64,000 nucleotides of DNA, taken from positions 1-64,000 of the forward strand of contig JAFIER010000004.1 of NCBI GenBank assembly GCA_020832465.1, written 5' to 3'. Within the stretch, counting starts at the first letter, position 1. Each line of letters begins with the position of its first letter. The translations under genes were made by a program, and so were the position numbers. This DNA is from Bernardetiaceae bacterium (GTDB lineage Bacteria > Bacteroidota > Bacteroidia > Cytophagales > Bernardetiaceae). Of the stretch, positions 7,812-16,287 are shown one piece after another. Below the pieces are notes generated by a model. It was not told the DNA's origin, made no database searches, and worked only from the letters and a program-made list of their open reading frames with translations.

Positions 7812-8594
7812 ATGTTAGAAGTAGAACAGATTTCATATTGCATTAAAGGCAAATCTATCCTCTCGGACATCAGTTTCGAGCTGGAGCGGGGGGACTTTTT
7901 GGCTATTATCGGTACGAATGGGGCGGGCAAATCCACGCTTATCAAAACCTTGAGCCAAGAACTTCGACCTTCGCACGGCGAAGTGCGTTGGAAAAATCGC
8001 AGTTTGAGCAGTTGGAAACCTCAAGATATTGCGTTAGAACGGGCTGTTATGACGCAGCATGTGGGTTTGAGTCAAGATTTTAAAGTCGAAGAGGTTGTTT
8101 TGATGGGACGCTATCCACATTTCAAACATCAGCCTACTTCTGAGGACAAAGATTGCGTCTGGCGGGCGATGCAAAAAACGCAAGTCGAGCATTTGGCGCA
8201 GCGCAATTATTACAGTCTCTCGGGCGGCGAGCGGCAGCGTGTGCAGTTTGCCCGTGCGCTTACGCAAATGGATAGCCCGCAAAGGGGGGCAAAAATGCTT
8301 ATGCTCGATGAGCCTTTGAATAATCTGGACCTCAAGCATCAGCATTACGCTTTGCAACTTGCACAAGATTTTGTCAAAGAAGGCAATATTTTGTTACTTG
8401 TTATTCACGACATCAACCTCGCTGCTATGTATGCCGATAAAATTTTACTACTCAAAAACGGGCGAAAATTAGCCTTTGGCGATACTGCCGAAGTGCTCAG
8501 CGAGCAAAATTTACAGCGCGCCTATGAGTTTAATCTAAAAGTTACGGCACACCCTTTTGTGGGCTGTCCAGCGGTGCATTTTTATCCAACTTGA
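7812..8594 (+). CDS. hmuV: Heme ABC transporter ATP-binding protein
   Basis: Cytoplasmic ATPase energising HmuTU. Walker A GTNGAGKST is at residues 34-42, the ABC signature LSGGERQR near 138, Walker B MLMLDEPLNNLDLKH near 165 and the switch histidine in VIHDINLAAMYADK. Length 260 is standard for HmuV. It is the third gene of the operon but is separated from hmuU by repeat hairpins, so relative expression may be lowered. It ends 121 bp before the hmuS ATG. Confidence 0.93.
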   Translation: MLEVEQISYCIKGKSILSDISFELERGDFLAIIGTNGAGKSTLIKTLSQELRPSHGEVRWKNRSLSSWKPQDIALERAVMTQHVGLSQDFKVEEVVLMGRYPHFKHQPTSEDKDCVWRAMQKTQVEHLAQRNYYSLSGGERQRVQFARALTQMDSPQRGAKMLMLDEPLNNLDLKHQHYALQLAQDFVKEGNILLLVIHDINLAAMYADKILLLKNGRKLAFGDTAEVLSEQNLQRAYEFNLKVTAHPFVGCPAVHFYPT

Positions 8595-8600
8595 AAAAAT

Positions 8601-8671
8601 AGATTTCAGAACTAACAGTTCTGCCAGAACTGTTAGTTCTGAAATCTGGCACAGACTAAATTCTATGCTAC
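8601..8671. repeat. Left copy of an inverted repeat flanking hmuS (contains hairpin B)
   Basis: It holds the hairpin AGAACTAACAGTTCT-GCC-AGAACTGTTAGTTCT (8608-8640) extended by TTTCAGA/TCTGAAA arms, then CTGGCACAGACTAAA and CTATGCTAC. An inverted copy with about two mismatches over 64 bp is at 9986-10049. Confidence 0.8.
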
Positions 8672-8715
8672 AAGTGCAACAAAATTTCTTACTCAAAACA
8701 TATTCGTTAATTATC

Positions 8716-9765
8716 ATGGAAACAAACATTTTAACCTCGAGATGGGCGGCATTGAAAGCCGAGAATCCACAAATCCGTATTCGTAATGCGGCACAAGAAT
8801 TAGGCGTAAGCGAAGTCGAGCTTTTGGCTGGTGAATGCGGCAACACCGTATGGCGATTGCGCCCCGAGTTTCAAGCTATTTTAGGCGAGGTCGAGACTTT
8901 GGGGAAAGTCATGGCACTCACTCGCAATGAAGAAATCGTGCACGAGCGCAAAGGTACTTATCTCAATCCGTCGTTGAACAACAACCACGTGGGTCTGTTT
9001 GTAGGCGAGGATATTGATTTGCGTATTTTCTTTTCTTCTTGGGCTTCGGCTTTTGCCGTCAAAGAAGGCAGCGATGAGAAACCCCGCTATAGCATTCAAT
9101 TTTTTGCCGAAGACGGAGAGGCGATTCATAAAATTTACCTCACGCCGCAAAGCGATTTTGATGCTTTCGAGACTTTGGTAGAAAAGTACAAATCCGATGA
9201 CCAAACGCCCGAGCAGGCTGTAACGCCACGCCCTGCGCCGGAAGCCGAAACGCCCGATTCGGATATCGATGTAGAAAAATTTCAAGAGGCTTGGCGCAAT
9301 TTGAAAGATACACATGACTTCTTCGGACTTTTGCGTAAGCACAAGCTCGCCCGTGTGCAAGCCCTGCGCCTTGCGCCTGAGGGAGGTTTTGCCGTAAGGC
9401 TCAAAAATGATACGTTGCGCGCTACGCTCAACGCCGCTGCCGAGCGTCAGATTCCGATTATGGCATTTGTAGGCAATCGAGGTATGATTCAGATTCATAC
9501 AGGCGAGGTTGAGCATATTGTAGATTATAATGAATGGCTCAACGTCTTAGACCCCGATTTTAATTTGCACGTCAAAGAACCTGCTATTGCACAAACTTGG
9601 CTCGTACGTAAGCCCACAGAAGACGGCATGGTTACGGCACTCGAGTTTTTTAATGAAAAAGAGGAGCAAATTCTACAACTTTTTGGTAAGCGCAAGCCCG
9701 GCATTCCCGAGCTTGAGAGCTGGCGAGAACTCATAGCAGAAATAGAAGCGCAGCATCAGCTTTAA
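8716..9765 (+). CDS. hmuS: Hemin-degrading factor / heme chaperone, HemS family
   Basis: Cytoplasmic protein that receives imported heme; family members degrade or carry it. Two HemS-type repeats are visible: residues about 20-165 (ALTRNEEIVHERKGTYLNP, FFSSWASAFAVKE) and about 190-345 (DTHDFFGLLRKHKLARVQALRL, ALEFFNEKEEQILQLFGKRKPG). The ATG at 8716 gives 349 residues, the usual length; the upstream part of the frame from 8557 overlaps hmuV and codes through a repeat, so it is not real protein. Last gene of the heme import cluster, flanked on both sides by the inverted repeats. Confidence 0.92.
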   Translation: METNILTSRWAALKAENPQIRIRNAAQELGVSEVELLAGECGNTVWRLRPEFQAILGEVETLGKVMALTRNEEIVHERKGTYLNPSLNNNHVGLFVGEDIDLRIFFSSWASAFAVKEGSDEKPRYSIQFFAEDGEAIHKIYLTPQSDFDAFETLVEKYKSDDQTPEQAVTPRPAPEAETPDSDIDVEKFQEAWRNLKDTHDFFGLLRKHKLARVQALRLAPEGGFAVRLKNDTLRATLNAAAERQIPIMAFVGNRGMIQIHTGEVEHIVDYNEWLNVLDPDFNLHVKEPAIAQTWLVRKPTEDGMVTALEFFNEKEEQILQLFGKRKPGIPELESWRELIAEIEAQHQL

Positions 9766-9824
9766 GCAAAACTCAATTTTGTGTTTGGTATGGACACTAA
9801 ACACGGCGTAAATATCGACTTTCC

Positions 9825-9857
9825 AACTTTGACAAAGTGCGAAACTTTGTCAAAGTT
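9825..9857. repeat. Perfect hairpin after hmuS
   Basis: AACTTTGACAAAGT (9825-9838), a 5-nt loop, then ACTTTGTCAAAGTT (9844-9857). A related ACTTTGTCAAAGT half is at about 43446. It has no T tract directly after it; a conventional terminator follows at 9883. Confidence 0.7.
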
Positions 9858-9882
9858 AAATCCTTCGTTTTATCTAAACGAG

Positions 9883-9916
9883 AAAGCACTACTTTTTTAA
9901 GGTGGTGCTTTTTTTA
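9883..9916 (+). terminator. Rho-independent terminator of the hmu operon
   Basis: AAAGCACTAC pairs with GTGGTGCTTT (9902-9911, one G-U pair) and runs into a T tract to 9916. Confidence 0.8.
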
Positions 9917-9985
9917 TGTAAAATGCTGGCAGTAAACGCAAATTTATTTATATTGCATTATCACATAATGCTACTCTTATCTTTT

Positions 9986-10049
9986 GTAGCATAGACTTTA
10001 GTCTGTGCCAGATTTCAGAACTAACAGTTCTGCCAGAACTGTTAGTTCT
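9986..10049. repeat. Right copy of the inverted repeat flanking hmuS
   Basis: GTAGCATAGAC, then TTTAGTCTGTGCCAGA, then the hairpin B core. It is the reverse complement of 8608-8671 with about two mismatches in 64 bp. Confidence 0.8.
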
Positions 10050-10129
10050 AAACTCCTCTGACGCTATATACGTAGCTTCCGCAATACAATTATTTTTACA
10101 ATCAAACAAATTAAAACTTTTTAGAACTC

Positions 10130-11008
10130 ATGAAAAAAAGTATTTTTTCTTTGCTCACTATCTCTTCGCTTTTGATTTTATCATCGTGTGGTGGTGGTGG
10201 CGGTGCGGATACGCAAACTGATACAGGCGATAGCGATTCACTTCACACAGAAATGTCTGAGGAGACAAACTTCGAGGCGACTTCCGACGAAGTCAAAAAA
10301 ATTGATTTTGAAATCTTTGCAGATAGTGGTGCGGTTGCGCTTGTAGAGAGCGAACCTGATTCGCCTGGCGCAACTTTCAAAGAAGAAATTTTGGTTGTTA
10401 CTCAAGTGCCGAGTCAGACGAATTTGGAGGCTATCCAAGCTATTTTACAGAAAGTACAAAACTATACAGGCGATGCAAAACAAGCCTTAGCCCAAAAGAA
10501 AACAGAATACTTAGATGATTATGTAGAAATGAACTCTGAAGAAATGGTAGGCATGTCGGCAGATTGGTATAAGGAAAGCACTGTAGAAGTCGTTTTTAAT
10601 AATGATTATTTTACGACGATTGGTTTTTATTCTGATGAGTACGGCGGCGGCGCGCGCAGTTTTTACAGCAGTTCTTATCTGGTGTTAGATTTGAAAAATA
10701 GCAAGAAAATCACTTTATCAGATATATTTGATGCTGATGGCATAGACAAACTCACACAAAAGCTCACCGAGGAGGCCTTAGCTATGGCAAAAGAAGAAGG
10801 GGCTTTGTCTTTAGAAGATGCTGGTTTTATGGTAGAAAAAGTAGAGCCTACGGAGCGTTTTTTAGTTGATAAGCAAGGTCTCCGTTTTGAATATGCGCAG
10901 GCAGAAATAACATTCCGTGCTGTAGCCCCGCCGGTTTTTCTTTTTGAGTGGAGTGAGCTAAAAGATATTATGAAGTCTGATTCGCCTTTGCGGGTTTGGG
11001 TCAGATAA
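10130..11008 (+). CDS. Lipoprotein with DUF3298/RsiV-like C-terminal domain
   Basis: The signal peptide ends LILSSC (Cys20) followed by GGGGG and an acidic linker. Residues about 60-170 resemble the DUF4163-type region. Residues about 185-285 carry YGGGARSFYSSSYLVLDLKNSKKITLSDIF and FEWSELKDIM, typical of the DUF3298 domain found in RsiV (anti-sigma/lysozyme-binding) and in PdaC-like proteins. No transmembrane anti-sigma part or sigma-factor gene is present, so a cell-envelope role is inferred without a defined function. It stands alone after the hmu terminator. Confidence 0.8.
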   Translation: MKKSIFSLLTISSLLILSSCGGGGGADTQTDTGDSDSLHTEMSEETNFEATSDEVKKIDFEIFADSGAVALVESEPDSPGATFKEEILVVTQVPSQTNLEAIQAILQKVQNYTGDAKQALAQKKTEYLDDYVEMNSEEMVGMSADWYKESTVEVVFNNDYFTTIGFYSDEYGGGARSFYSSSYLVLDLKNSKKITLSDIFDADGIDKLTQKLTEEALAMAKEEGALSLEDAGFMVEKVEPTERFLVDKQGLRFEYAQAEITFRAVAPPVFLFEWSELKDIMKSDSPLRVWVR

Positions 11009-11035
11009 GGAATAAAGGGTGGAGGGGATTTACCA

Positions 11036-11139
11036 TTCAGTATTAACAGTTCGCAGCGGATTGTTAGTGTTGCATCTATTTTTCTATAGTTGGGTGTGGG
11101 CATAGACCAGGCTATGGAATAATGATGTATGGTAGTATG
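11036..11139. repeat. Degenerate hairpin B followed by degenerate palindrome C
   Basis: ATTAACAGTTCGCAGCGGATTGTTAGT is a decayed hairpin B. TTTTTCTATAG...CTATGGAATAATG followed by GGTAGTATGA is the outer part of a decayed element 1. Confidence 0.45.
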
Positions 11140-11150
11140 AGCAATCATAT

Positions 11151-11182
11151 TTTTGCGTTTTGTTATGATTATTTTATATTTG
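11151..11182 (+). promoter_or_regulatory. Promoter of the TRAP binding-protein gene
   Basis: TTTTG at 11151-11155, a 19-bp spacer, then TATATTTG at 11175-11182; both elements match the Bacteroidota consensus. Confidence 0.75.
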
Positions 11183-11232
11183 AAAAGTGTTCAGTTTATA
11201 TGTATAGACAACCCGATTAAATTAGGCATATT

Positions 11233-12369
11233 ATGAAAGGACGACGAGAGTTTATCAAAAAAGTGGGTCTTACGAGCTTAGCTGGTGGTTTAGGATTTGT
11301 TTCACTTTCGGCCTGCGAGGAGAAAAAAAGCAATGAAGAGAAGCTTTCAGAGTTTGCTGCATTGCAAGGTAGTAAGCCTCTTTATGAATGGAGTATTGCG
11401 ACGACTTGGCCTCCAAATTTTCCTGTATTGGGCGAAGGTGTAGTGCTTTTTGCTAAATATGTAAAAGAGATGACTGGTGGCAAGTTTCGCATTAAGGTTT
11501 TTGGTGGTGGCGAGCGTGTACCAGCGTTAGAGGTTTTTGATGCTGTTGGCAATGGTGCTATTGAGATGGGACATGCAGCGCCTTACTATTGGGCTGGTAA
11601 AGTGCCTTCTTGTCAGTTTTTTGCTTCTATTCCTTTTGGCATGAATGCCCAGCAAAGCATAGCCTGGATAGCCAATGGAGGTGGTCTTGAGTTATGGGAG
11701 GAGATTTACGCACCTTTTGGTGTTGTGCCTATGCTTGGTGGCAATACTGGCGTTCAGATGGGTGGTTGGTTCAATAAGTCTATTGATAAAATAGAGGATA
11801 TTAAAGGTTTAAAAATGCGTATGCCTGGTTTAGGTGGTAAAGTATTACAAAAAGCAGGTGGCTCGGCAGTTACTGTGGCTGGTGGTGAGATTTATACAAA
11901 TTTAGAACGAGGCGTTATAGATGCAACGGAATGGATAGGTCCTTATCATGACTATAAAATGGGTTTTCATAAAGTAGCGCGCTACTATTACTATCCGGGC
12001 TGGCATGAGCCTGGTTCGCTTCTGGAGTTTACGGTGAATAAATCCAAGTATGAATCATTGCCCAATGAGCTACAAGAAATTATTCGTGCGGCGGCAGCGC
12101 GCGCTTCTACTTGGATGTTCAATGAGTTTGAAGTTAAGAATATGATATATTTGGATAAAATTATGTCAGAGTCATCAGTTGAATTGCGTGAGTTTCCGCA
12201 GTCGGTGCTTGAGGGTTTAAAGGTTCATACAAATACAGTTTTTGATGAGCTTACTGCTCAAGATGCACCGAGCCGTAAGATATACGAGGCCTATAAGGCT
12301 TTCCGCAATAATGCCAAACGCTGGTCTGCTATTACAGAGGAGGCTTTTTATCAAAAAATTCAGATATAG
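11233..12369 (+). CDS. TRAP transporter solute-binding lipoprotein (DctP family), orphan
   Basis: Extracytoplasmic solute receptor of the DctP superfamily. The N-terminus combines a twin-arginine motif (GRREFIKK) with a lipobox (LSAC), suggesting a Tat-exported lipoprotein. The body has [26 protein letters not shown] and [24 protein letters not shown]-like strings, closest in memory to the TakP group that binds 2-oxoacids or other carboxylates; the conserved Arg in KMRMPG would hold a carboxylate. No DctQ or DctM membrane gene is adjacent in the window, so the partner must be elsewhere. It has its own good promoter. Confidence 0.88.
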   Translation: [378 protein letters not shown]

Positions 12370-12380
12370 ATAGGGCTGCT

Positions 12381-12476
12381 TATGTCAAGTTGGTCAATTG
12401 GCTTAGATAGTTTCAGCACTAACCGTTTTTCGGAAACGGTTAGTGCTGGGCTAATTTAGCAAAGTTTTCGTGCGCT
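12381..12476. repeat. Element 2-like copy with covariant hairpin B
   Basis: TGTCAAGTTGGTCAATTGGCTTAGATAG and GGGCTAATTTAGCAAAG flank a perfect hairpin at 12415-12447 with arms AGCACTAACCGTTT. Here C-G pairs replace the T-A pairs of the usual hairpin B on both arms. Confidence 0.7.
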
Positions 12477-12497
12477 TTTGTAAGGCAGTGAGTATCG

Positions 12498-13820
12498 CTA
12501 TAAAATCATAAAAATATCAACCCTTCTGTTGAGTGCTTTTTGTGCTTCATCGGTATTATCAGCAATGGGATAGCTCTCCCCGTAGTATTCTGTAATAATT
12601 CGGTTTTTGTCAATGCCTTGCGCAATTAAATACTGCTTTACACGTTCACTTCTTCGTTTAGCGAGTTGCAAGTTATAACTTTCACTGGCATCAGAATCGG
12701 TGTGTCCGAGAATGCGTAGCTTTGTATTTGGATTAGCTTTGGCCAAATGTATGAGCGTATTTACTGCTTCAGATAAGCTATCTTTATGAAACTGGTCTGC
12801 ATCAGAATCAAACCAAATACGCGCCAATTTTTTTAGATTCTTGACTTCGTATCCAAAAGTTACGGTACGGAAGGGTTTGCCCTGAAATTCTGTGGACTTT
12901 CCATGCTCTTTGACAAAATCAGGATTAAATAGTTTCGTACCGCTCACTACTAAGGCATTGGTATAGCTTACAGCGGCTTCTTTGGCATGGGCAGAACTTG
13001 CAAGTCCGAAAAGGATAGCTTCTGTGCTATAGCTACTTATCAAGCTCTGTAAATTATCTTGCAAAACAATGGCATGGGCAAAAACTTCAGCCCCAATTAC
13101 CCTATCGTTAGTAAGTGCTATAAAACCGACAATATCTTTATCCTTTGGGAATTGTTGTGCAAAATGCTTGAGGTAGCCCGGTTGTTTGTCCTTAATGAGT
13201 GGGTGCTTACTTACTGCTAACAAATCATCAGTAGCGGATTTTATCTCTAATCGTGATAGGTAGTCAGATACGTTATTCCATACAAGTTGCTGGTTATTGT
13301 GCCTCATGCCCTGTTCCTTGACGCTTTGGGGTGCTGTCATAGGTACAAAATTAAAATTCATATTACTTTCGGAAGACCAACGCCCTTCTTCGATACAAAA
13401 AACGGGCATTCTTTCACGCTTTTTATTAGGCATTACAATCACGTCATCTCTGAGCATACGATTTTGCTTACCGCCCTCTAACAAGCTACCGCCAAGGGCA
13501 TAAAGGGTATCGGGTGAAAGGTTATCCATAAGCAAAGCACTTACCTGCGGTTTAAACTCTTGGCTACCATCTGGCTTAAGCACTATAAACTCCGATATGC
13601 TTGCTTGCCCTGCGCGTATGGCTCTATCTGCACTTTTAAGAAAATTTCCTTCTCCAAAGTGCGATAAATACATTTCACTGGCGCGTATAGGATATATGCG
13701 CAAATTTTGATATTCTATGGGATTGTTCGTATCTAAGGTTAGATGCGTCTGCTGTCCATATAAGCTACTTATGAGGGTTAAAAGACCGATTAGCGAAAGT
13801 ATTATGATTTTTCGTGGCAT
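12498..13820 (-). CDS. Periplasmic ARPP-1-like/OmpA C-domain fusion protein
   Basis: Signal peptide about residues 1-22 (cut near LYGQ). Residues about 35-300 resemble the ARPP-1 domain: YQNLRIYPIRASE, ALGGSLLEGGKQNRMLRDDV (about 108-127) and MPVFCIEEGRW (138-148). Residues about 320-440 form an OmpA-like peptidoglycan-binding domain: ARIWFDSDADQFHKDSLSE, LGHTDSDASESYNLQLAKRR, YGESYP and NRRVDI. The protein should be anchored to the cell wall with the N-domain in the periplasm; the N-domain activity is unknown. The ARPP-1 call rests on remembered signatures. It is divergent from the TetR gene, which may share its regulatory region. Confidence 0.8.
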   Translation of the reverse strand: MPRKIIILSLIGLLTLISSLYGQQTHLTLDTNNPIEYQNLRIYPIRASEMYLSHFGEGNFLKSADRAIRAGQASISEFIVLKPDGSQEFKPQVSALLMDNLSPDTLYALGGSLLEGGKQNRMLRDDVIVMPNKKRERMPVFCIEEGRWSSESNMNFNFVPMTAPQSVKEQGMRHNNQQLVWNNVSDYLSRLEIKSATDDLLAVSKHPLIKDKQPGYLKHFAQQFPKDKDIVGFIALTNDRVIGAEVFAHAIVLQDNLQSLISSYSTEAILFGLASSAHAKEAAVSYTNALVVSGTKLFNPDFVKEHGKSTEFQGKPFRTVTFGYEVKNLKKLARIWFDSDADQFHKDSLSEAVNTLIHLAKANPNTKLRILGHTDSDASESYNLQLAKRRSERVKQYLIAQGIDKNRIITEYYGESYPIADNTDEAQKALNRRVDIFMIL

Positions 13821-13957
13821 GATTCCTTTTTTTAGGTAATACTATTTGAAATGTAAACTGCATATAAAACTACAAAATGGCAACTTTTATTACTTGTAAT
13901 TTAATCTTTTAACGTAAATTATTTGAAAAAGTATGCACAATTGTCTGTCTTTTTTTG

Positions 13958-13965
13958 TAGTTTTG
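13958..13965 (+). promoter_or_regulatory. -7 element TAGTTTTG of the TetR gene
   Basis: Exact TAnnTTTG match 60 bp before the ATG; the upstream -33 match is poor. Confidence 0.55.
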
Positions 13966-14025
13966 TGTTCATAAAATGACTGTAAGTCAATCATTAGGCA
14001 AAGATAGTAATAAGTAACAAAATAT

Positions 14026-14724
14026 ATGGGTGTTTCGGAACGAAAAGCAAGAGAAAAATTACGTCGCAAGCAAAATATTATAGATGCAGCCGAAGATGTT
14101 TTTTTTACACAGGGTTTTGAAAACTCGACAATGAGTCAGGTTGCGCTTAAAGCAGAGCTCAGCAAAGGCACACTTTATCTTTATTTTAAAAGCAAAGACG
14201 AGATTTATAGTGCCATTATTTTACGAAGTTTTCATATCTTGCAACAGCATTTAGAGCAAGTACTTACGGACTGCGCCGCCCTTTCGGGTTTTCGTATGTT
14301 AGAAAAAGTAGCGGAGGCTTATATCAAATTTGCTTATGAGTTTCCTAATTATTTCAATACAATTTTGGATTATGAAAATAGCGATTTTGATTTAAAAAAC
14401 CTCGAAGGCGAGGCCAGACGTGCACTCGAAGCAGGTAATGGCGTTATAGATTTGCTTGTAAATGCTATTCGTAAAGGACAAGAAGACGGTAGCATACGTC
14501 CAAGCTTAGAAGCTACGGAAATGGCTTTTGTGCTTTGGAGCCAGCTTACGGGGCTTTTGCAAGTTATTCGCAAAAAAATGGATATTATTTCGCATTATTT
14601 TAGCATTCAAAAAGATAATTTGTTGCAAACACACCTTGAGATTATGAAAAAAGGTATAGAACTTTTAGAGTGGAAAAGCAACGAAAGTAAAGACACAATT
14701 AGACCTTTGCGCAGTGATGAGTAA
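14026..14724 (+). CDS. TetR/AcrR family transcriptional regulator
   Basis: The N-terminal helix-turn-helix (residues about 12-58) has the family pattern: IIDAAEDVFFTQGFENSTMSQVA followed by LSKGTLYLYFKSKDEIY. The C-terminal ligand/dimer domain is variable and about 170 residues long. The effector is unknown. It lies divergent from the ARPP-1/OmpA gene (205 bp apart) and 91 bp before rsgA; the first arrangement is the usual one for a TetR target, but no operator palindrome stands out. Confidence 0.92.
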   Translation: MGVSERKAREKLRRKQNIIDAAEDVFFTQGFENSTMSQVALKAELSKGTLYLYFKSKDEIYSAIILRSFHILQQHLEQVLTDCAALSGFRMLEKVAEAYIKFAYEFPNYFNTILDYENSDFDLKNLEGEARRALEAGNGVIDLLVNAIRKGQEDGSIRPSLEATEMAFVLWSQLTGLLQVIRKKMDIISHYFSIQKDNLLQTHLEIMKKGIELLEWKSNESKDTIRPLRSDE

Positions 14725-14815
14725 TTAGCATGATACAATTTTCTTACAGCATCACTACGCATTTATACAGAAACCAAAAGATTATGAACCATCAAACTCA
14801 ATTTCTATCAAGCCT

Positions 14816-15757
14816 ATGAGCGATAGTACTTTTCGCGCACAAATTATGCGCTCTACAGGTTCGTGGTATGATATTAGGCACACCGAAACGGGAGAGGCTT
14901 ATAAAGCACGTTTGCGAGGTAAACTAAGGCTTAAAGGATTAAAAGTTACGAATCCAGTAGCCGTAGGTGATTTTGTGGTGTGTGAAATAGAATCACAAGC
15001 TGATAAAATTGCAAATATCAAAGAAATTGAAAAACGCAAAAATTATATTATCAGACAAGCGCCGCATAAGCGTGCATTTGGGCATATCATAGCCGCTAAT
15101 ATTGACCAAGCTATACTTATTGCTACACTTTCACGCCCCCGCACTTCTTTGGGGTTTATTGATAGATTTTTGGTGGCTGCTGAATCTTTCCGAATTCCAG
15201 CGGTTATTGTATTCAATAAGCGTGATGTCTTAAGCCCCGAGGAAATTGAACTACAAAAAGCCTATCAAAAATGCTATGAATCTATAGGCTATCCAACCCT
15301 ATCTCTCTCGGCTACAGAAGATGAAAGCCTCGATGCGCTCGATGAACTCCTTAAAGGAAAACTTTCTCTATTTTCAGGACACTCAGGGGTAGGAAAATCT
15401 ACCTTACTCAACAGACTTGCACCAGAAATTGGACAAGCTACAAAAGAAATTTCAAATTTTTCGCAAAAAGGCGTACATACGACTACTTTTGCTGAAATCT
15501 TTGAAATACAACCCGAAACATTTCTTATAGATACGCCCGGTATAAAAGAAATGGCACTCGCTTATACAGAAAAAGCCGAAATTGCACACTATTTTCCCGA
15601 AATGCGTGCCCTGCTCAATGCCTGCAAATACCATAACTGCCTCCACTTAAACGAACCTCAGTGCGCTGTTATTGATGCTGTAGAAGCGGGTAATATTGCA
15701 TACGAACGGTATGAAAGTTATATAAGCATGCTCGAAAATGCGGATAATAGGCATTAA
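14816..15757 (+). CDS. rsgA: Ribosome small-subunit biogenesis GTPase RsgA
   Basis: Circularly permuted GTPase that checks 30S maturation. An N-terminal OB fold (about 1-75) precedes the G domain, whose motifs appear in permuted order: G4 NKRD, then G1 GHSGVGKST, then G3 DTPG. A C-terminal zinc knuckle has the Cys-x4-Cys-x-His-x5-Cys pattern (CKYHNCLHLNEPQC). Length 313 is typical. It converges on the NosL-like gene 17 bp away. A second ATG (MRSTGS) lies eleven codons in, but the full form is the family norm. Confidence 0.94.
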   Translation: MSDSTFRAQIMRSTGSWYDIRHTETGEAYKARLRGKLRLKGLKVTNPVAVGDFVVCEIESQADKIANIKEIEKRKNYIIRQAPHKRAFGHIIAANIDQAILIATLSRPRTSLGFIDRFLVAAESFRIPAVIVFNKRDVLSPEEIELQKAYQKCYESIGYPTLSLSATEDESLDALDELLKGKLSLFSGHSGVGKSTLLNRLAPEIGQATKEISNFSQKGVHTTTFAEIFEIQPETFLIDTPGIKEMALAYTEKAEIAHYFPEMRALLNACKYHNCLHLNEPQCAVIDAVEAGNIAYERYESYISMLENADNRH

Positions 15758-15774
15758 CGCCAACAAATACCTTA

Positions 15775-16287
15775 TTATTTTTTTCCTTGTAATACTTCTG
15801 AAAGTACGCTTGCATTGATTTGCTCAAAGGTATAAATAGCCTCTCCTTTGTGGTCTATTTTAAACTCCTGAGCAGCATCTTGCGTATCAAAAGGCATAAA
15901 ATCTGCCCCCATAGGTCCTTTTTGCTGACTACCACTTACATAAAACGCTTTTTTAGCCTCAATTTTTTTAGTGGTATAATAATCCGTTACTTGGGCTTCG
16001 GTTATATCCGCCGCAGTTATTTGATTTTCATCATTCAAATAAAAAGCAAACAAACAGCGCGTAGAGCAAAAACCATGTTGTGAGGAAGCTGTTTTAAAAT
16101 AGGCATTAAACTTTGGAAACTCGCCCGAAGGCATGCCACAAAAACTGCAATCCTGCTCGAGAGGAGAAGGCCTTACCTGAACCTCCGAAGAAGTCTCTTG
16201 AGTATCGGTGCGCTCCTGTGTTTGGCAACTTATAATCAAAAAAGCCAAGCATAAAAATCCAAAACAAACTAAAAAAAATCGTTTCAT
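15775..16287 (-). CDS. NosL-like copper-site lipoprotein
   Basis: The signal peptide ends LIISC (Cys21). Then comes CSFCGMP, a NosL-type copper-binding motif, followed by a second Cys pair (GFCSTRC) and YVSGSQQKGPMGADFMPF near the end, as in NosL. NosL delivers Cu(I) to nitrous oxide reductase, but no nos genes are in the window, so a more general copper role is possible. The ATG at 16287 starts the signal peptide directly; the upstream ATG at 16317 would add ten residues before it. Confidence 0.85.
   Translation of the reverse strand: MKRFFLVCFGFLCLAFLIISCQTQERTDTQETSSEVQVRPSPLEQDCSFCGMPSGEFPKFNAYFKTASSQHGFCSTRCLFAFYLNDENQITAADITEAQVTDYYTTKKIEAKKAFYVSGSQQKGPMGADFMPFDTQDAAQEFKIDHKGEAIYTFEQINASVLSEVLQGKK

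Noticed and set aside
8557-8715. Long N-terminal extension of HmuS
   Set aside because: The extension overlaps hmuV, then reads through a hairpin B repeat; the family start is the ATG at 8716.
15775-16287. Part of a nitrous oxide reductase (nos) cluster
   Set aside because: Only the NosL-like lipoprotein is present; no nosZ, nosD, nosF or nosY in the window.
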